A stretch of DNA of 38,262 nt from a bacterium. GTDB taxonomy: Bacteria; Patescibacteriota; Microgenomatia; Levybacterales; UBA12049. The stretch lies in assembly GCA_021785915.1 (NCBI GenBank), contig JAJYEF010000003.1:1-38262 (forward strand). The letters run 5' to 3'. The first letter of the stretch is position 1. Each line of letters opens with the position of its first letter. Below are positions 1-8,943 of the stretch, in pieces. The notes below the pieces were generated by a model. That model made no database searches. It was not told where the DNA came from and was given only the letters and a program-made list of their open reading frames with translations. A program made the translations under genes and the position numbers.

Positions 1-51
1 CTTTATTAAGGGAAGCTAATAAAAAAGGCAATAAATCCCGTTAGATTATTT

Positions 52-441
52 TTAGCTTGACCGTTTTAGCTCTTTTAATTCTTCTATAGCCGCTTTTCTT
101 TCTTTATATGCGTGTTTTGAGCTGTTGTAAAAGTAATTAGCAAGAATCCCCAGGCCAATACCAGCGCCTACTTCGTTTGCATTGGTACTTGTTACGCCTG
201 CTACAAAAAGATCAACTGCGCCTATAATTCCGCCGATTGCTCCTCCGGCAAAAGCCAGCAACTCTGTGGTTCTGATGTATCTTTTTTCGCCGACCGTATC
301 TAAAGCGTCTTTTTCGGTTAAATATGCTCTTTTTCGAATTTCCTGTGGAAAAGCGGTGGTGACAACAAGGGTTCCGTTTTCGCTTGAACGTTTTACGTCG
401 ACTTGTATTTTTCTTTGAGGGTTTCTTTCAGCATTTGCCAT
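52..441 (-). CDS. Hypothetical small membrane protein (129 aa)
   Basis: I do not recognise a family. The first 60 residues are polar and basic. They are followed by two glycine-rich hydrophobic stretches: LLAFAGGAIGGIIGAVDLFVAGV at about residues 62-84 (shown here only as a landmark in part, GGAIGGIIGAVDLF), and a second around GAGIGLGILANYFY near residues 92-105. The C-terminus is charged (KERKAAIEELKELKRSS). This suggests two short membrane segments with cytosolic ends, or glycine-zipper helices. The ATG is preceded by a near-consensus promoter whose -10 lies 8 nt upstream, with no Shine-Dalgarno, so the start is well placed and the mRNA probably almost leaderless. The ORF 182..418 on the other strand is a shadow. 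Confidence 0.7.
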   Translation of the reverse strand: MANAERNPQRKIQVDVKRSSENGTLVVTTAFPQEIRKRAYLTEKDALDTVGEKRYIRTTELLAFAGGAIGGIIGAVDLFVAGVTSTNANEVGAGIGLGILANYFYNSSKHAYKERKAAIEELKELKRSS

Positions 442-449
442 AGTCAGAA

Positions 450-478
450 ATTATAAGACAGATTGTAGACAAAGTCAA
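450..478 (-). promoter_or_regulatory. Promoter, TTGACT-N17-TATAAT
   Basis: On the minus strand TTGACT (473-478) is separated by 17 nt from a perfect TATAAT (450-455). Only 8 nt separate the -10 from the ATG at 441, so transcription should begin at or 1-2 nt before the start codon. Confidence 0.75.
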
Positions 479-585
479 AACTAATTTTAGATTATCTGTA
501 GTTTTTTAGTTCCGATTTTTAATAATGTTGCCGGATAATTTTATAAATTTATTTAGATACGAAGCTGCAGGCTCGTAAATTTAAA

Positions 586-594
586 TGGTATAAT
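586..594 (+). promoter_or_regulatory. Extended -10 TGGTATAAT for the gene at 601
   Basis: TGG-TATAAT ends 6 nt before the ATG at 601, with no clear -35 and no Shine-Dalgarno. The position implies transcription starting on or next to the start codon. Confidence 0.7.
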
Positions 595-600
595 TTTGCG

Positions 601-1047
601 ATGAAAGAAAAAATTATAGAGCCACCCATTGTTTTTGCCGCAAGCGTAATTTTGGAGGCGCTGTCGCATTATTATTTCCCGCTTTTTACGGTTATTCCTT
701 CAAACCTCAGATTTTTAGGATTGGTATTTATTTTTATAAGTCTTTTACTTTCTTTTTGGCAGCTTCATACTATGCTTGGCAAAACTCCTATCCCCTACGG
801 TTCAAGTCCGAAGACACTTTTAAAGGACGGCCCGTTTAAATATACGAGAAATGCGTTTTATTTAAGTTTAATTTTGATAAGCTTGGGAGTTGCCGTGTAT
901 TCTGCGGACTTGGTGCCTTTTTTAATCGTTATTCTTGAATTTTATATTTTCAATAAATTCTTGATCCCCCCGGAGGAGAAAGTATTGGAGGAAATATTCG
1001 GGCAGGAATACATGGATTATAAGAAAAAAGTGAGAAGATGGATTTAG
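601..1047 (+). CDS. Isoprenylcysteine carboxyl methyltransferase (ICMT)/PEMT-like membrane protein
   Basis: This 148-residue polytopic protein has three to four hydrophobic segments. Its C-terminal half resembles the ICMT/phospholipid methyltransferase superfamily: GPFKYTRNAFYLSL (compare the usual GPY-x-xTRNP-x-Y), then a hydrophobic segment, then PPEEKVLEEIFGQEYMDYKKKVRRWI with the EE...FG-x-EY...Y...V-x-RW ending typical of the family. Members use S-adenosylmethionine to methylate small or lipid-linked substrates at the membrane; the substrate here is unknown. The Pro of the TRNP motif is Ala. It stands alone on the plus strand between minus-strand genes, under its own extended -10. Family assignment is fairly secure, function is not. 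Confidence 0.75.
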   Translation: MKEKIIEPPIVFAASVILEALSHYYFPLFTVIPSNLRFLGLVFIFISLLLSFWQLHTMLGKTPIPYGSSPKTLLKDGPFKYTRNAFYLSLILISLGVAVYSADLVPFLIVILEFYIFNKFLIPPEEKVLEEIFGQEYMDYKKKVRRWI

Positions 1048-1064
1048 GATTTAATTTGGAGTAA

Positions 1065-1304
1065 CTAGTGCTTTTTAGGATTGTGGGGCATTTCTACGAT
1101 ACGTTCCATCTTGCCGCTAAGATAAAATTCAAGCAAATTGCCGACAGAAACTGCAAGTTCTTCTTGCGTAAATCCTGTTGAGTGATTTTGTTTTATGACT
1201 CCGTCGAGCGCAACCCGGAGAAAGTCCCTTCTCTGTTGCTGTTGTTCGGGTGTAAGCATTTGGAATTCGGGAGTCCCTTTTTCCAGTCTTTCTAAGCCAA
1301 TCAT
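1065..1304 (-). CDS. Hypothetical protein (79 aa)
   Basis: No recognised family. It is soluble and mostly helical, with a Gln-rich patch (LTPEQQQQRRDFLRVAL) and a C-terminal segment rich in His, Pro and Lys. There are no Cys residues and no membrane segment. The ATG lies 4 nt after the stop of the upstream gene at 1309, so the two are probably co-transcribed. It converges with the ICMT-like gene across an 18-nt gap. It could be a small DNA- or protein-binding factor, but nothing in the sequence shows this. Confidence 0.55.
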   Translation of the reverse strand: MIGLERLEKGTPEFQMLTPEQQQQRRDFLRVALDGVIKQNHSTGFTQEELAVSVGNLLEFYLSGKMERIVEMPHNPKKH

Positions 1305-1308
1305 AATA

Positions 1309-1560
1309 TTATCTTTGTTTTTTCTCTTTGCCGCTATTTATTAGATTCGTCGGAAAAGCTACCCATGGAAAGTAGATAACAGCATTTTTGGGCTGCTCCT
1401 TGTTTATTGCAGGCTGATCAGAATTAGGGGGATCAATTTCGGTATGAATGTTTTGTTCTCTATATACATAAAAAGGGGTAGCAAGGCCAAATGGCCCGGG
1501 CCCGATTCTGAATTTTTGTGGGTTCTCTGAAGAGCTATCCCGTTCGCCTCGTGATGTCAT
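1309..1560 (-). CDS. Hypothetical protein (83 aa)
   Basis: No recognised family. It is rich in Pro, Asn and Ser with an aromatic middle (GPFGLATPFYVYREQ) and no membrane segment, so it may be poorly structured. A TAAAAT hexamer on the minus strand (1567-1572) ends 6 nt before the ATG and there is no Shine-Dalgarno. It is followed after 4 nt by the gene at 1304. It starts 17 nt after the end of the delta-prime-like gene and may belong to the same transcript in part. Confidence 0.5.
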   Translation of the reverse strand: MTSRGERDSSSENPQKFRIGPGPFGLATPFYVYREQNIHTEIDPPNSDQPAINKEQPKNAVIYFPWVAFPTNLINSGKEKKQR

Positions 1561-1577
1561 AACTTAATTTTAGTATT

Positions 1578-2213
1578 CTACAGATTTAAAAACAAATGTT
1601 CAAGGGCAAATCTTGTGTTAGCATTTGTGTTTTTGATCGCAGCATGCGTTTCCTGTAATTTTCTTAGGGTCCCTGCAAAGTTTAAGTCATCTTTTAAATT
1701 TTTTTCAACGGCTAAGATAAGTTTTTCCAAAAGTATTAGTGCGGTTTCTTTATCTTTTGAGTAATCCTGGGCCAAAACCATTGGGTTTGCAGTGCCGTTT
1801 AGAACGGAATTAATAAGGTGCAGGTATTTTTCCTCTTCGTTTTTTTCAATGGTTTTTCTGTCTGAAAGATTGATAATGGCGCATCTTGATATGACCGTGG
1901 GTAAAAGAAAGTCAACGTTTTTTACAAGCATCATGATTATTGCGCTTTCCGGCGGTTCTTCGAGTATCTTTAGAAATGAATTCTGCGCCTCCGTTGTTAT
2001 GCCGGAAAACGCTTCCACTATTACGGCTTTTTTTTGTGAATAGACGGGTTTTAAAAATATTGTTTTTTGTATATTTCCTATATCGGCAATTCCTATTGCC
2101 TTTTCAAAAGAGTAGTTTTCAGCGTCAAACCCAGAAATTAAATTTTGTTTGATTAAATCCTGCGCTTGCTCTTTTGTTTTTTCGGGGGAACCAATTATTA
2201 TTACAGTTTGCAT
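1578..2213 (-). CDS. DNA polymerase III delta-prime-like clamp-loader protein
   Basis: 211 residues, shorter than full-length HolB/DnaX-type subunits (about 300 or more). The diagnostic segment is VEAFSGITTEAQNSFLKILEEPPES (quoted part: AQNSFLKILEEPP), followed by a beta strand and LLPTVISRCAII, which corresponds to the conserved SRC motif of clamp-loader AAA+ subunits. The N-terminus is truncated and has no P-loop GxxxxGK, as expected for delta-prime, which does not hydrolyse ATP. It would act in loading the beta clamp at the replisome. TATAAT (rc of 2223-2228) ends 9 nt before the ATG. The start is back to back with the pilB promoter, so this is a divergent promoter region. Confidence 0.75.
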   Translation of the reverse strand: MQTVIIIGSPEKTKEQAQDLIKQNLISGFDAENYSFEKAIGIADIGNIQKTIFLKPVYSQKKAVIVEAFSGITTEAQNSFLKILEEPPESAIIMMLVKNVDFLLPTVISRCAIINLSDRKTIEKNEEEKYLHLINSVLNGTANPMVLAQDYSKDKETALILLEKLILAVEKNLKDDLNFAGTLRKLQETHAAIKNTNANTRFALEHLFLNL

Positions 2214-2249
2214 AAAAATATGATTATATTAATTTTTAAATAAATGATG

Positions 2250-2282
2250 TTGACATTATAGCTTAATTTTCCTTACTATAAT
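2250..2282 (+). promoter_or_regulatory. Promoter of the type IV pilus operon
   Basis: TTGACA at 2250-2255 is followed by two overlapping -10 candidates: TACTAT (N18) and a perfect TATAAT at 2277-2282 (N21). The pilB ATG begins only 4 nt after TATAAT, so a transcript from the N18 box would start at or next to the ATG. Confidence 0.65.
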
Positions 2283-2286
2283 AGTA

Positions 2287-4047
2287 ATGCCCAATCAGGT
2301 AAGTTTATCATTGCCAACACCCCCGACAGTTGACGAGCTTTCAAACAGCAAGTCCGTCGCCGACATACTTTTTGCAGAAAAAGCACTCACAAAGGAGCAG
2401 TACGACGATATTAAGGTTAAAACTGCATCGACGGGACAAACGGAAGAAAGCCTGATCGAGAAATTAGGACTTGTCCCGGAGGAAAAGCTATCCCGTGCAA
2501 AGGCAAAAATACTTGATATTCCATTTGTGGCTCTCGGGGTCACATCTTTTTCTCCTCAGGCCTTAGGGTTTGTCCCCAGGGTTGTCGCCGAAAGGTTTTC
2601 ATTAATACCCTTTGCTTACGACGAAAAGACAAAGACGCTTTCAGTTGCGATGTCAAACCCCGTAGATTTGGAGGCAGTCACTTTTGTAAGGGAAAAAACA
2701 GGGCTTTCCTTAAAAACTTTCGCCGCAGATAAAACACAGGTGGAAAGAGCCATAGACCAGCAGTACAGGCAGGAGTTGGTAGGAGAAGTGGGAGAGGCAT
2801 TAAAAGAAAATCAACTTTCTCAGGGAAAAATAAAGACCGTAGACTCGACCCAGATATCGCAGATTATTAAAGAAGCGCCTATTGCAAAAATTGTTTCAAC
2901 GATGCTTGAATACGCCGTAACAAGCAGGGCGTCGGATATTCATATAGAGCCGATGGAAGACAGGGTCAGGGTCAGGTACAGGATTGACGGTATTTTATAT
3001 GACAGGCTTTCTCTGCCTAAGTCGGTACAGGAGGCACTTATATCAAGGATTAAAATTCTATCGGAAATGAAAATTGATGAACACAGGACGCCGCAGGACG
3101 GCAGGTTTAACTTTAAAGTAGAAGATAAAGAGGTCGACCTTAGGATTTCTGTTCTTCCGACGGTTTTTGGTGAAAAAATAGTAATGAGGCTTTTGAGAAA
3201 GTCGGGCGGTGTCCCGACTCTTGAAGAACTTGGTCTTTCCGGCTCAAGCATTAAGACACTTGAAACGGCAATGTTAAGACCGCACGGAATAATAATAGTG
3301 GTAGGCCCTACAGGATCGGGAAAAACAACCACACTTTATTCAGTCCTTAGTAAATTAAATACGACAAGAGTAAATATCTCAACTCTTGAGGACCCTGTTG
3401 AATATCAGATGCCCGGCGTTAACCAAGTGCAGATTAATCCGGCAGTCGGGCTTACTTTCGCAAACGGTTTGAGGGCTTTCTTAAGGCAGGATCCAAACAT
3501 TATTCTGGTCGGGGAAATAAGGGATAATGAAACAACAGAACTGGCCATCCAGGCAGCCCTTACCGGACATTTGGTCTTCTCTACCCTTCATACGTCAAGC
3601 GCGGCAGGAGCTTTGCCGAGGCTTATAGATTTGGGGGCGGAGACTTTTTTACTAGCTTCGACAATGAATGCGGTATTAGGGCAAAGGATCGTCAGGAAAA
3701 TATGCAACGCCTGTAAAACGGAATATAACCCTCCTTCGCAAATCGTTGAGGAAATGAAGAATGTTTTGGGTAAATATTTCCCGACGGACAATAGTGTGAT
3801 AAAGTTTTATAAGGGTAAAGGTTGTTCCGAGTGTGGGGGGTCGGGGTACGTCGGAAGAATCGGAATTTTTGAAGCTCTTCCGGTTACCGAAAGGATTGCT
3901 GCACTTGTTTTACAGCATTCCGATTCCGGAACCATTGAAAAGCAGGCGGTAGCGGACGGGATGATTACCATGAAGCAAGATGGATATTTAAAAGTGCTCG
4001 CCGGAATTACTACCGTTGAAGAGGTCTTAAGGGTTGCACAGGAATAA
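2287..4047 (+). CDS. pilB: Type IV pilus assembly ATPase PilB (GspE/PulE family)
   Basis: A 586-residue cytoplasmic motor that powers pilus extension. Residues about 30-160 form an MshEN/T2SSE N-terminal domain (SRAKAKILDIPFVAL). The ATPase core follows, with Walker A GPTGSGKTTT near residue 340, an Asp box (STLEDPVEY), a Walker B region (ILVGEIRD) and a His box (GHLVFSTLHT). A zinc knuckle is seen as C-NA-C near residue 472 and C-SE-C near 513. All catalytic landmarks and the tetracysteine site are present and the length is normal. The start is fixed by an upstream promoter ending 4 nt before the ATG. It is the first gene of the pilus locus, followed by pilT after 4 nt. Confidence 0.95.
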   Translation: MPNQVSLSLPTPPTVDELSNSKSVADILFAEKALTKEQYDDIKVKTASTGQTEESLIEKLGLVPEEKLSRAKAKILDIPFVALGVTSFSPQALGFVPRVVAERFSLIPFAYDEKTKTLSVAMSNPVDLEAVTFVREKTGLSLKTFAADKTQVERAIDQQYRQELVGEVGEALKENQLSQGKIKTVDSTQISQIIKEAPIAKIVSTMLEYAVTSRASDIHIEPMEDRVRVRYRIDGILYDRLSLPKSVQEALISRIKILSEMKIDEHRTPQDGRFNFKVEDKEVDLRISVLPTVFGEKIVMRLLRKSGGVPTLEELGLSGSSIKTLETAMLRPHGIIIVVGPTGSGKTTTLYSVLSKLNTTRVNISTLEDPVEYQMPGVNQVQINPAVGLTFANGLRAFLRQDPNIILVGEIRDNETTELAIQAALTGHLVFSTLHTSSAAGALPRLIDLGAETFLLASTMNAVLGQRIVRKICNACKTEYNPPSQIVEEMKNVLGKYFPTDNSVIKFYKGKGCSECGGSGYVGRIGIFEALPVTERIAALVLQHSDSGTIEKQAVADGMITMKQDGYLKVLAGITTVEEVLRVAQE

Positions 4048-4051
4048 ATTT

Positions 4052-5119
4052 ATGGGAATACAGGAACTTTTGGATTTGACAATTAAAAATAACGCTTCGG
4101 ATTTGCACCTTATGCCGGGGATTGTGCCCGCTATGCGTGTTGACGGCGTGTTGAGATACTTAACTAATTACAAACCTTTTACCCCCGCCGAAATGGAGAC
4201 GATGCTCTACTCTATCTTAAAACCCGAGCAAAAAGAGCTTTTGATAAACAATAAGGAAATTGATTTTTCTTTCGGATTTGGAGGGGGCGTTTATGGCAAT
4301 TTGGGCAGATTCAGGACAAATATCTATTACCAAAGGGGAGTTATGAGTGCAGCGTTTAGATATCTGCAGCCCAAAATCAGGACCGTAGAGGAATTAAAGC
4401 TTCCTAAAATCTGTCATCAGTTTGCAAACCTCAAGCAGGGATTCGTTCTCGTAACGGGTCCGACGGGCCACGGCAAATCAACGACTCTTGCCGCTATTAT
4501 CAACGAAATAAATTTGGACAAAGCTTTCCACATTCTTACCATAGAAGACCCTATTGAATATTTATACCCGCCGGGGAAAAGTATAATTTCGCAAAGAGAA
4601 ATGGATATAGACACCCACTCCTGGAATCTGGCTTTGCGTTCCGCTTTGCGGGAAGACCCCGATGTTGTTTTAATCGGCGAAATGCGCGACCCGGAAACTG
4701 TCTCTTCGGCATTAACGATTGCTGAAACCGGACATTTGGTCTTCTCCACACTGCATACAAATTCTGCGGCGCAAACGATAGACAGGATAATAGATTCCTT
4801 TCCGGCGAGCCAACAAGCCCAGGTAAAGACCCAACTAGCGGCTACACTAAAGGGTGTTATTTCTCAAAGGCTTATTCCAAAAATTGACGGCGGAAGGGTT
4901 CCCGGAGTCGAGATCTTAACGGGTACGCCGGCTATAGCAAGCAACATAAGGGACGGGAAAACCCATTTAATAGACTCGGTTATCCAGACTTCCCAAGACG
5001 CAGGCATGATCCCGCTTGAGTCTTCTTTGGCGTCTCTTGTTTTGTCCGGACAAATAAGTCTTGAAACCGCAAAATCCTACGCCCTAAGACCTGAAGAGCT
5101 TATGAGGATGGTCGGTTAA
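4052..5119 (+). CDS. pilT: Type IV pilus retraction ATPase PilT
   Basis: The track ORF begins at a TTG at 4034, inside pilB. I prefer the ATG at 4052, which lies 4 nt after the pilB stop and has AGGAA about 7 nt upstream. The 355-residue product has the PilT N-terminus (NNASDLHLMPGIVPAMRVDG), Walker A GPTGHGKSTT near residue 136, an Asp box (TIEDPIEYLY), Walker B (VVLIGEMRDPET) and the His box (ETGHLVFSTLHTNSA). The C-terminal helices are typical of PilT. The Walker A carries His in place of the more frequent Ser (GxTGSGKST). Retraction ATPases pull pili back for twitching, adhesion or DNA uptake. Confidence 0.93.
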   Translation: MGIQELLDLTIKNNASDLHLMPGIVPAMRVDGVLRYLTNYKPFTPAEMETMLYSILKPEQKELLINNKEIDFSFGFGGGVYGNLGRFRTNIYYQRGVMSAAFRYLQPKIRTVEELKLPKICHQFANLKQGFVLVTGPTGHGKSTTLAAIINEINLDKAFHILTIEDPIEYLYPPGKSIISQREMDIDTHSWNLALRSALREDPDVVLIGEMRDPETVSSALTIAETGHLVFSTLHTNSAAQTIDRIIDSFPASQQAQVKTQLAATLKGVISQRLIPKIDGGRVPGVEILTGTPAIASNIRDGKTHLIDSVIQTSQDAGMIPLESSLASLVLSGQISLETAKSYALRPEELMRMVG

Positions 5120-5124
5120 TCTTT

Positions 5125-6330
5125 ATGAAAGTAAGATATAAAGCAGCCACGAACGAGGGTAAGCTATCGCGGGGATTATTAGATACAAAATCCATTGAAG
5201 AGGCGGCAGAGTACTTACGGCAAAAACAGCTTATTCCGGTTTCAATTGAAAGAATAGACAACAAACCCTGGCAGAACTTACCATTTATTTCCAAAAGGGT
5301 GGGCTCTTCGGATATCGTTCTTTTTACAAGACAGCTATCTTCGATGCTTGCTTCGGGCCTTACTCTTATGAGGTCTTTGGAAATACTTAAGGATCAAATA
5401 CAAAATCCCGCATTGTCTGAGGTAATCACTTCGGTTATTAATGATGTTGAGGAAGGAAAGACGCTTGCGGAGGGCATGGAAAAATATCCTGATGTTTTCA
5501 CTCCTATTTATGTCTCGATAATAAGGGCCGGAGAGCAGGGAGGACTTTTGGATAAAGTATTAGGAAGGCTTGCGGATAATCTCGAAAAACAGGCAAAACT
5601 TCGCAGTACTATAAGGGGTGCCCTAATGTACCCTGTAATAGTTGTGATCTTAATGGTGGTAGTTTTGGTTGTAATGATGGTATTCGTAATGCCGCAGCTT
5701 ACAACCATGTATAAAGGTATGGGGGTTTCTCTTCCCCTCCCGACGCAAATTGTCGTAAATATTTCCAACTTCGTAATATCCGCCTGGCCCTTGTTTTTGG
5801 GAATATTCGCAGTTATTTTTATAGGCTTTAGGAAATGGTCCAAGACACCGGACGGAAAAACCATAATCGACACGGTAGTTCTTAAGCTTCCCATTTTCGG
5901 AAATCTTGTAAGCAAAACTATTCTTGCAGAACTGGCCCGAACGCTCGGGCTTTTGATAGGTACGGGGACATTGGTTGTCCAGGCGCTTTTGGAGACAGCA
6001 GATACTACGGGCAATGTTTTATACAAGAATGCGATTATCGATATTTCAAAGCAGGTAGAAAAAGGAGTAGGCATTGCCGAGGTAATGTCATTCTATCCCC
6101 TTTTTCCTCCTCTTTTAATACAACTTGTTAAGGTCGGCGAGCAAACGGGAAAAATAGACGAAACGCTTATGAAGGCGTCCGAATATTTTGAAAGGGAAGT
6201 AGATCAGACGGTAAAGGGTTTAACGACGGCACTAGAGCCGTTTATTATGATAGTTTTGGGTCTTGGTGTCGCTTTTTTAATTTTCTCAATTATTATACCG
6301 ATTTATAGTCTTATTTCCTCGATCCAGTAA
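5125..6330 (+). CDS. pilC: Type IV pilus inner-membrane platform protein PilC (GspF family)
   Basis: A 401-residue protein with two tandem GspF domains. The first starts at DIVLFTRQLSSMLASGLTLM (about residue 67), the second at LAELARTLGLLIGTGTLVVQ (about residue 270); each is followed by a hydrophobic segment (VIVVILMVVVLVVMMVFVMP near 172, and the C-terminal FIMIVLGLGVAFLIFSIIIP). A third segment is ISAWPLFLGIFAVIFIGF. PilC is the platform on which PilB and PilT act. The ATG follows the pilT stop by 5 nt and the length is standard. Confidence 0.93.
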   Translation: MKVRYKAATNEGKLSRGLLDTKSIEEAAEYLRQKQLIPVSIERIDNKPWQNLPFISKRVGSSDIVLFTRQLSSMLASGLTLMRSLEILKDQIQNPALSEVITSVINDVEEGKTLAEGMEKYPDVFTPIYVSIIRAGEQGGLLDKVLGRLADNLEKQAKLRSTIRGALMYPVIVVILMVVVLVVMMVFVMPQLTTMYKGMGVSLPLPTQIVVNISNFVISAWPLFLGIFAVIFIGFRKWSKTPDGKTIIDTVVLKLPIFGNLVSKTILAELARTLGLLIGTGTLVVQALLETADTTGNVLYKNAIIDISKQVEKGVGIAEVMSFYPLFPPLLIQLVKVGEQTGKIDETLMKASEYFEREVDQTVKGLTTALEPFIMIVLGLGVAFLIFSIIIPIYSLISSIQ

Positions 6331-6351
6331 TTTTAGCCTCAATTTGCCCCC

Positions 6352-6381
6352 TTGACAACATATTCCGATTATGTTTATTAT
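6352..6381 (+). promoter_or_regulatory. Promoter before the major-pilin-like gene
   Basis: TTGACA (6352-6357) and TATTAT (6376-6381) are separated by 18 nt. The ATG at 6392 is 10 nt past the -10, so the leader would be only a few nucleotides. The spacer contains an inverted repeat AACATA-N7-TATGTT (6357-6375). This provides separate expression of the pilin from the pilBTC motor genes. Confidence 0.7.
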
Positions 6382-6391
6382 TTATTCATAC

Positions 6392-6913
6392 ATGAAAAAA
6401 CTGTTTAGAGCACTAAGAAACAGAAAAGGTTTTACACTTATAGAACTTTTAGTCGTCATCGGAATCCTCGGAGTATTGGCAGCAGCACTTATCGCAACCA
6501 TAGACCCTTTTGAGCAGATTAAAAAAGCAGAAGATTCAAACGCCAAAAACGTTACGGTAGAATTCGTTGAAGCAGCGACCAGGTATTATGCAACGCATAA
6601 CGTTTTGCCTTGGGGAGTTACGACCGGGCCATACACCAGTTGCACAAATGCAATAGGGAGTAATGCAACGCCTATGAATTCGTCTGATCCTTGCCTTCAG
6701 ATATTAATTAGCGACGGAGAGTTAAAAGCTCAGTTTGTAAATTCACTGAACTTGACTTCGGTGGACTATATAGGCGGAGCGAGCGGAGTTACAGCTTGCT
6801 TTAAACCGATCTCAAAATCGCAAATCAATGATCCTCTGACACAATATAATTCTAACGGAGTAGCTACTTCGGGATGCCCGGGGAGCACATACTGCTACTG
6901 GTGTTCTAAATAA
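6392..6913 (+). CDS. Type IV pilin, probably major subunit
   Basis: The track ORF starts at 6371, but the class III prepilin leader fits better from the ATG at 6392: MKKLFRALRNRKG followed by the cleavage motif G|FTLIELL, with Glu at +5. A hydrophobic helix (VVIGILGVLAAALIATI) follows. The mature protein is about 160 residues and has several Cys, including near the C-terminus (CPGSTYCYWCSK), compatible with disulfides. The DPFEQIKKAED sequence after the helix recurs in the pilins at 9722 and 10270. It has its own promoter, supporting a major-pilin role, but abundance cannot be read from sequence. Confidence 0.85.
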   Translation: MKKLFRALRNRKGFTLIELLVVIGILGVLAAALIATIDPFEQIKKAEDSNAKNVTVEFVEAATRYYATHNVLPWGVTTGPYTSCTNAIGSNATPMNSSDPCLQILISDGELKAQFVNSLNLTSVDYIGGASGVTACFKPISKSQINDPLTQYNSNGVATSGCPGSTYCYWCSK

Positions 6914-6921
6914 GGTTTAAG

Positions 6922-8943
6922 ATGCCCTCAATTCTAAAGAGAAATTTACTGCCCTTTTTTTTGTTGTCGTTTGTTCTTTTAGTGTATTTAAATAACCTTT
7001 CCCCGAGCGTGTACGGAGGGGATGTAGGGGATTTTGTAACAGCGGCAACCGTAATGGGTGTGCCCCATGCCTCGGGATATCCGCTTTTTGTATTTTTAGG
7101 CTTTTTATTGACAAGGATTCATTATATGACCCCGGCCTATATGGTCGGTATTATATCTGTAGTTTCTTCTGCTCTGGCTATATTCATTTTTTATCTCCTG
7201 GCGCTTGAGATGACCAAAAATAAATTCATTTCTGCCGTCTCCTCTCTTATTTTGGCTTTTACATATTTTTTCTGGTTTTTTGCGGAAATCGCGGAAGTAT
7301 TCGCGCTCAATAATTTTTTTGTTTTAATCCTGACGTTCCTCGGGTACCTGTATTACAAATATAAGGATACAAAATATATATACGCGCTTGCATTTTTTAC
7401 CGGACTCTCGATGACAAATAATTATATTATTTCCTTCATTTTCCCGACGCTTTTAATAATGGTACTAAGCAATTTTAGAAAATTACTGGCTAACCCCAAA
7501 ATTATTGTTAAGTGTATTCTGTTGGGACTTTTGGGATTAAGCGTTTATATTTATCTCCCAATAGCCGCATCCCATAATCCCCCGGTTAATTGGGATAACC
7601 CCTCCAACTTACATAATTTTCTGAGAATGGTCTTAAGGAAAGATTACGGAACATTCGGTGTAGGATTTGTTCCAAATCTTGTGTTTATGCAAAGGGTTCT
7701 TATCCAAAAGGATTATTTCGTAAGCCTAATCGGACAATTGACATTTCCCGTAGTTTTTATTGTTTTAATAGGTGCATATAAATTGTTTAGAACCGATAAA
7801 AAATTATTTTTTAGTTTCGCCTTGTCCTTTGTGCTTTCCGGCCCGGTATTTATCGGTCTCGTCGGACTTCCTCTTTTAAGCACATTTTTGGTCGGTGTTT
7901 ATGAAAGATTTTTTTCCATGTCTTCTGTTGTGCTCATGTTTTTCTTTCCCATTGGCCTTTTGACGTTCGTAGAGTTTTTTAACAAAATTCTCAAGAAGAA
8001 AACATATCAGAATCTTTTTATAGCGGTATTTTTAATAGTCCCGCTTATACTTTTCAGATATAACTTTGAAAAAACTAATTTAAGCCACGTATGGATCGGA
8101 GATAACCTTGCACTCGATCTTATCTCATCGCTTCCTAAAGGTGCCACCTTTTTACCGGTCGGGGACACACCGCTATTTGACAGCTGGTATATGGTATACG
8201 CACGGGGCGAGAGGACCGATTTGAAACTAGTTAATCACATTATGAACGACAGTCTCGTAAAGCTTCAGGACGCTTACCTTAAAAAGCATCCTAAGGAAAA
8301 AGTCAGCCAGGATATAACAGCCCTTACGCTTAAAGATCTTGCCAACAGGACGAATGTTTTTTCAAATGCACAGATCCAGGTTAGTAAAGGCCAACCCTTG
8401 ATTTGGATGCCCTGGGGCTTGAATTTTAAACTTTTAACCAGCGCAAAGCAAATCCCGACCGAACAGCAATTTTTAGACCTTCAGGATAGAATATGGAGCA
8501 AATTTTTAAATACGCCCTCAGAGCTTAAAAGCAATGACCCCGGCTATAACGGCTCGACCATTTCAGATATAAGCTCGGTGTATTCCGGCGCAATGATGTC
8601 AGAAGGAGCGTTTGTCAACAACTATTACAAAGACACCAAACTGGCTCTTGCCCTTTTTAATAAAGCACAGGAGCTTTCTCCCCAAAACTCCAAAGCTTAT
8701 TTTTCAGCCGGATTTATCTATACCGAACAAAAACAATGTCAGTTAGCAATCGATAACGTAAATGAGGGGCTTAAATTTTCCCCGTTTGATAAAATGTCAT
8801 ATTATCTTCTTTATTACAACTATAAATTCTGCTTTAATGATATAACCAAGGCAAACGGAATAGTTGAAAAATACCATCAGCTTTTTAATAGCGATTTTTA
8901 CAAAGATATGCCCGGTGTTATTAAAAATTACGAAAGCCCATGA
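6922..8943 (+). CDS. GT117-type (DUF2723) membrane glycosyltransferase with TPR-like C-terminus
   Basis: A 673-residue polytopic protein. Near the N-terminus GGDVGDFVTAATVMGV and HASGYPLFV match the DUF2723/GT117 signature (GDxGE...HPPGYPL), with the acidic residue in an early extracytoplasmic loop. About ten hydrophobic segments follow up to residue 380, then a soluble domain. The last 120 residues look like two TPR units (LFNKAQELSPQNSKAYFSAGFIY and a second). GT-C enzymes of this kind transfer sugar from a polyprenyl donor to proteins outside the membrane. Its place between a pilin gene and the prepilin peptidase suggests pilin glycosylation; that is inference. It ends with an ATGA overlap into pilD. 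Confidence 0.8.
   Translation: MPSILKRNLLPFFLLSFVLLVYLNNLSPSVYGGDVGDFVTAATVMGVPHASGYPLFVFLGFLLTRIHYMTPAYMVGIISVVSSALAIFIFYLLALEMTKNKFISAVSSLILAFTYFFWFFAEIAEVFALNNFFVLILTFLGYLYYKYKDTKYIYALAFFTGLSMTNNYIISFIFPTLLIMVLSNFRKLLANPKIIVKCILLGLLGLSVYIYLPIAASHNPPVNWDNPSNLHNFLRMVLRKDYGTFGVGFVPNLVFMQRVLIQKDYFVSLIGQLTFPVVFIVLIGAYKLFRTDKKLFFSFALSFVLSGPVFIGLVGLPLLSTFLVGVYERFFSMSSVVLMFFFPIGLLTFVEFFNKILKKKTYQNLFIAVFLIVPLILFRYNFEKTNLSHVWIGDNLALDLISSLPKGATFLPVGDTPLFDSWYMVYARGERTDLKLVNHIMNDSLVKLQDAYLKKHPKEKVSQDITALTLKDLANRTNVFSNAQIQVSKGQPLIWMPWGLNFKLLTSAKQIPTEQQFLDLQDRIWSKFLNTPSELKSNDPGYNGSTISDISSVYSGAMMSEGAFVNNYYKDTKLALALFNKAQELSPQNSKAYFSAGFIYTEQKQCQLAIDNVNEGLKFSPFDKMSYYLLYYNYKFCFNDITKANGIVEKYHQLFNSDFYKDMPGVIKNYESP

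Noticed and set aside
182-418. Plus-strand ORF opposite the 129-residue protein.
   Set aside because: It has no start signal and lies wholly over the minus-strand gene, which has a near-consensus promoter.
1048-1064. Terminator between the ICMT-like gene and the convergent 1065 gene.
   Set aside because: The 17-nt gap has no inverted repeat or T-run.
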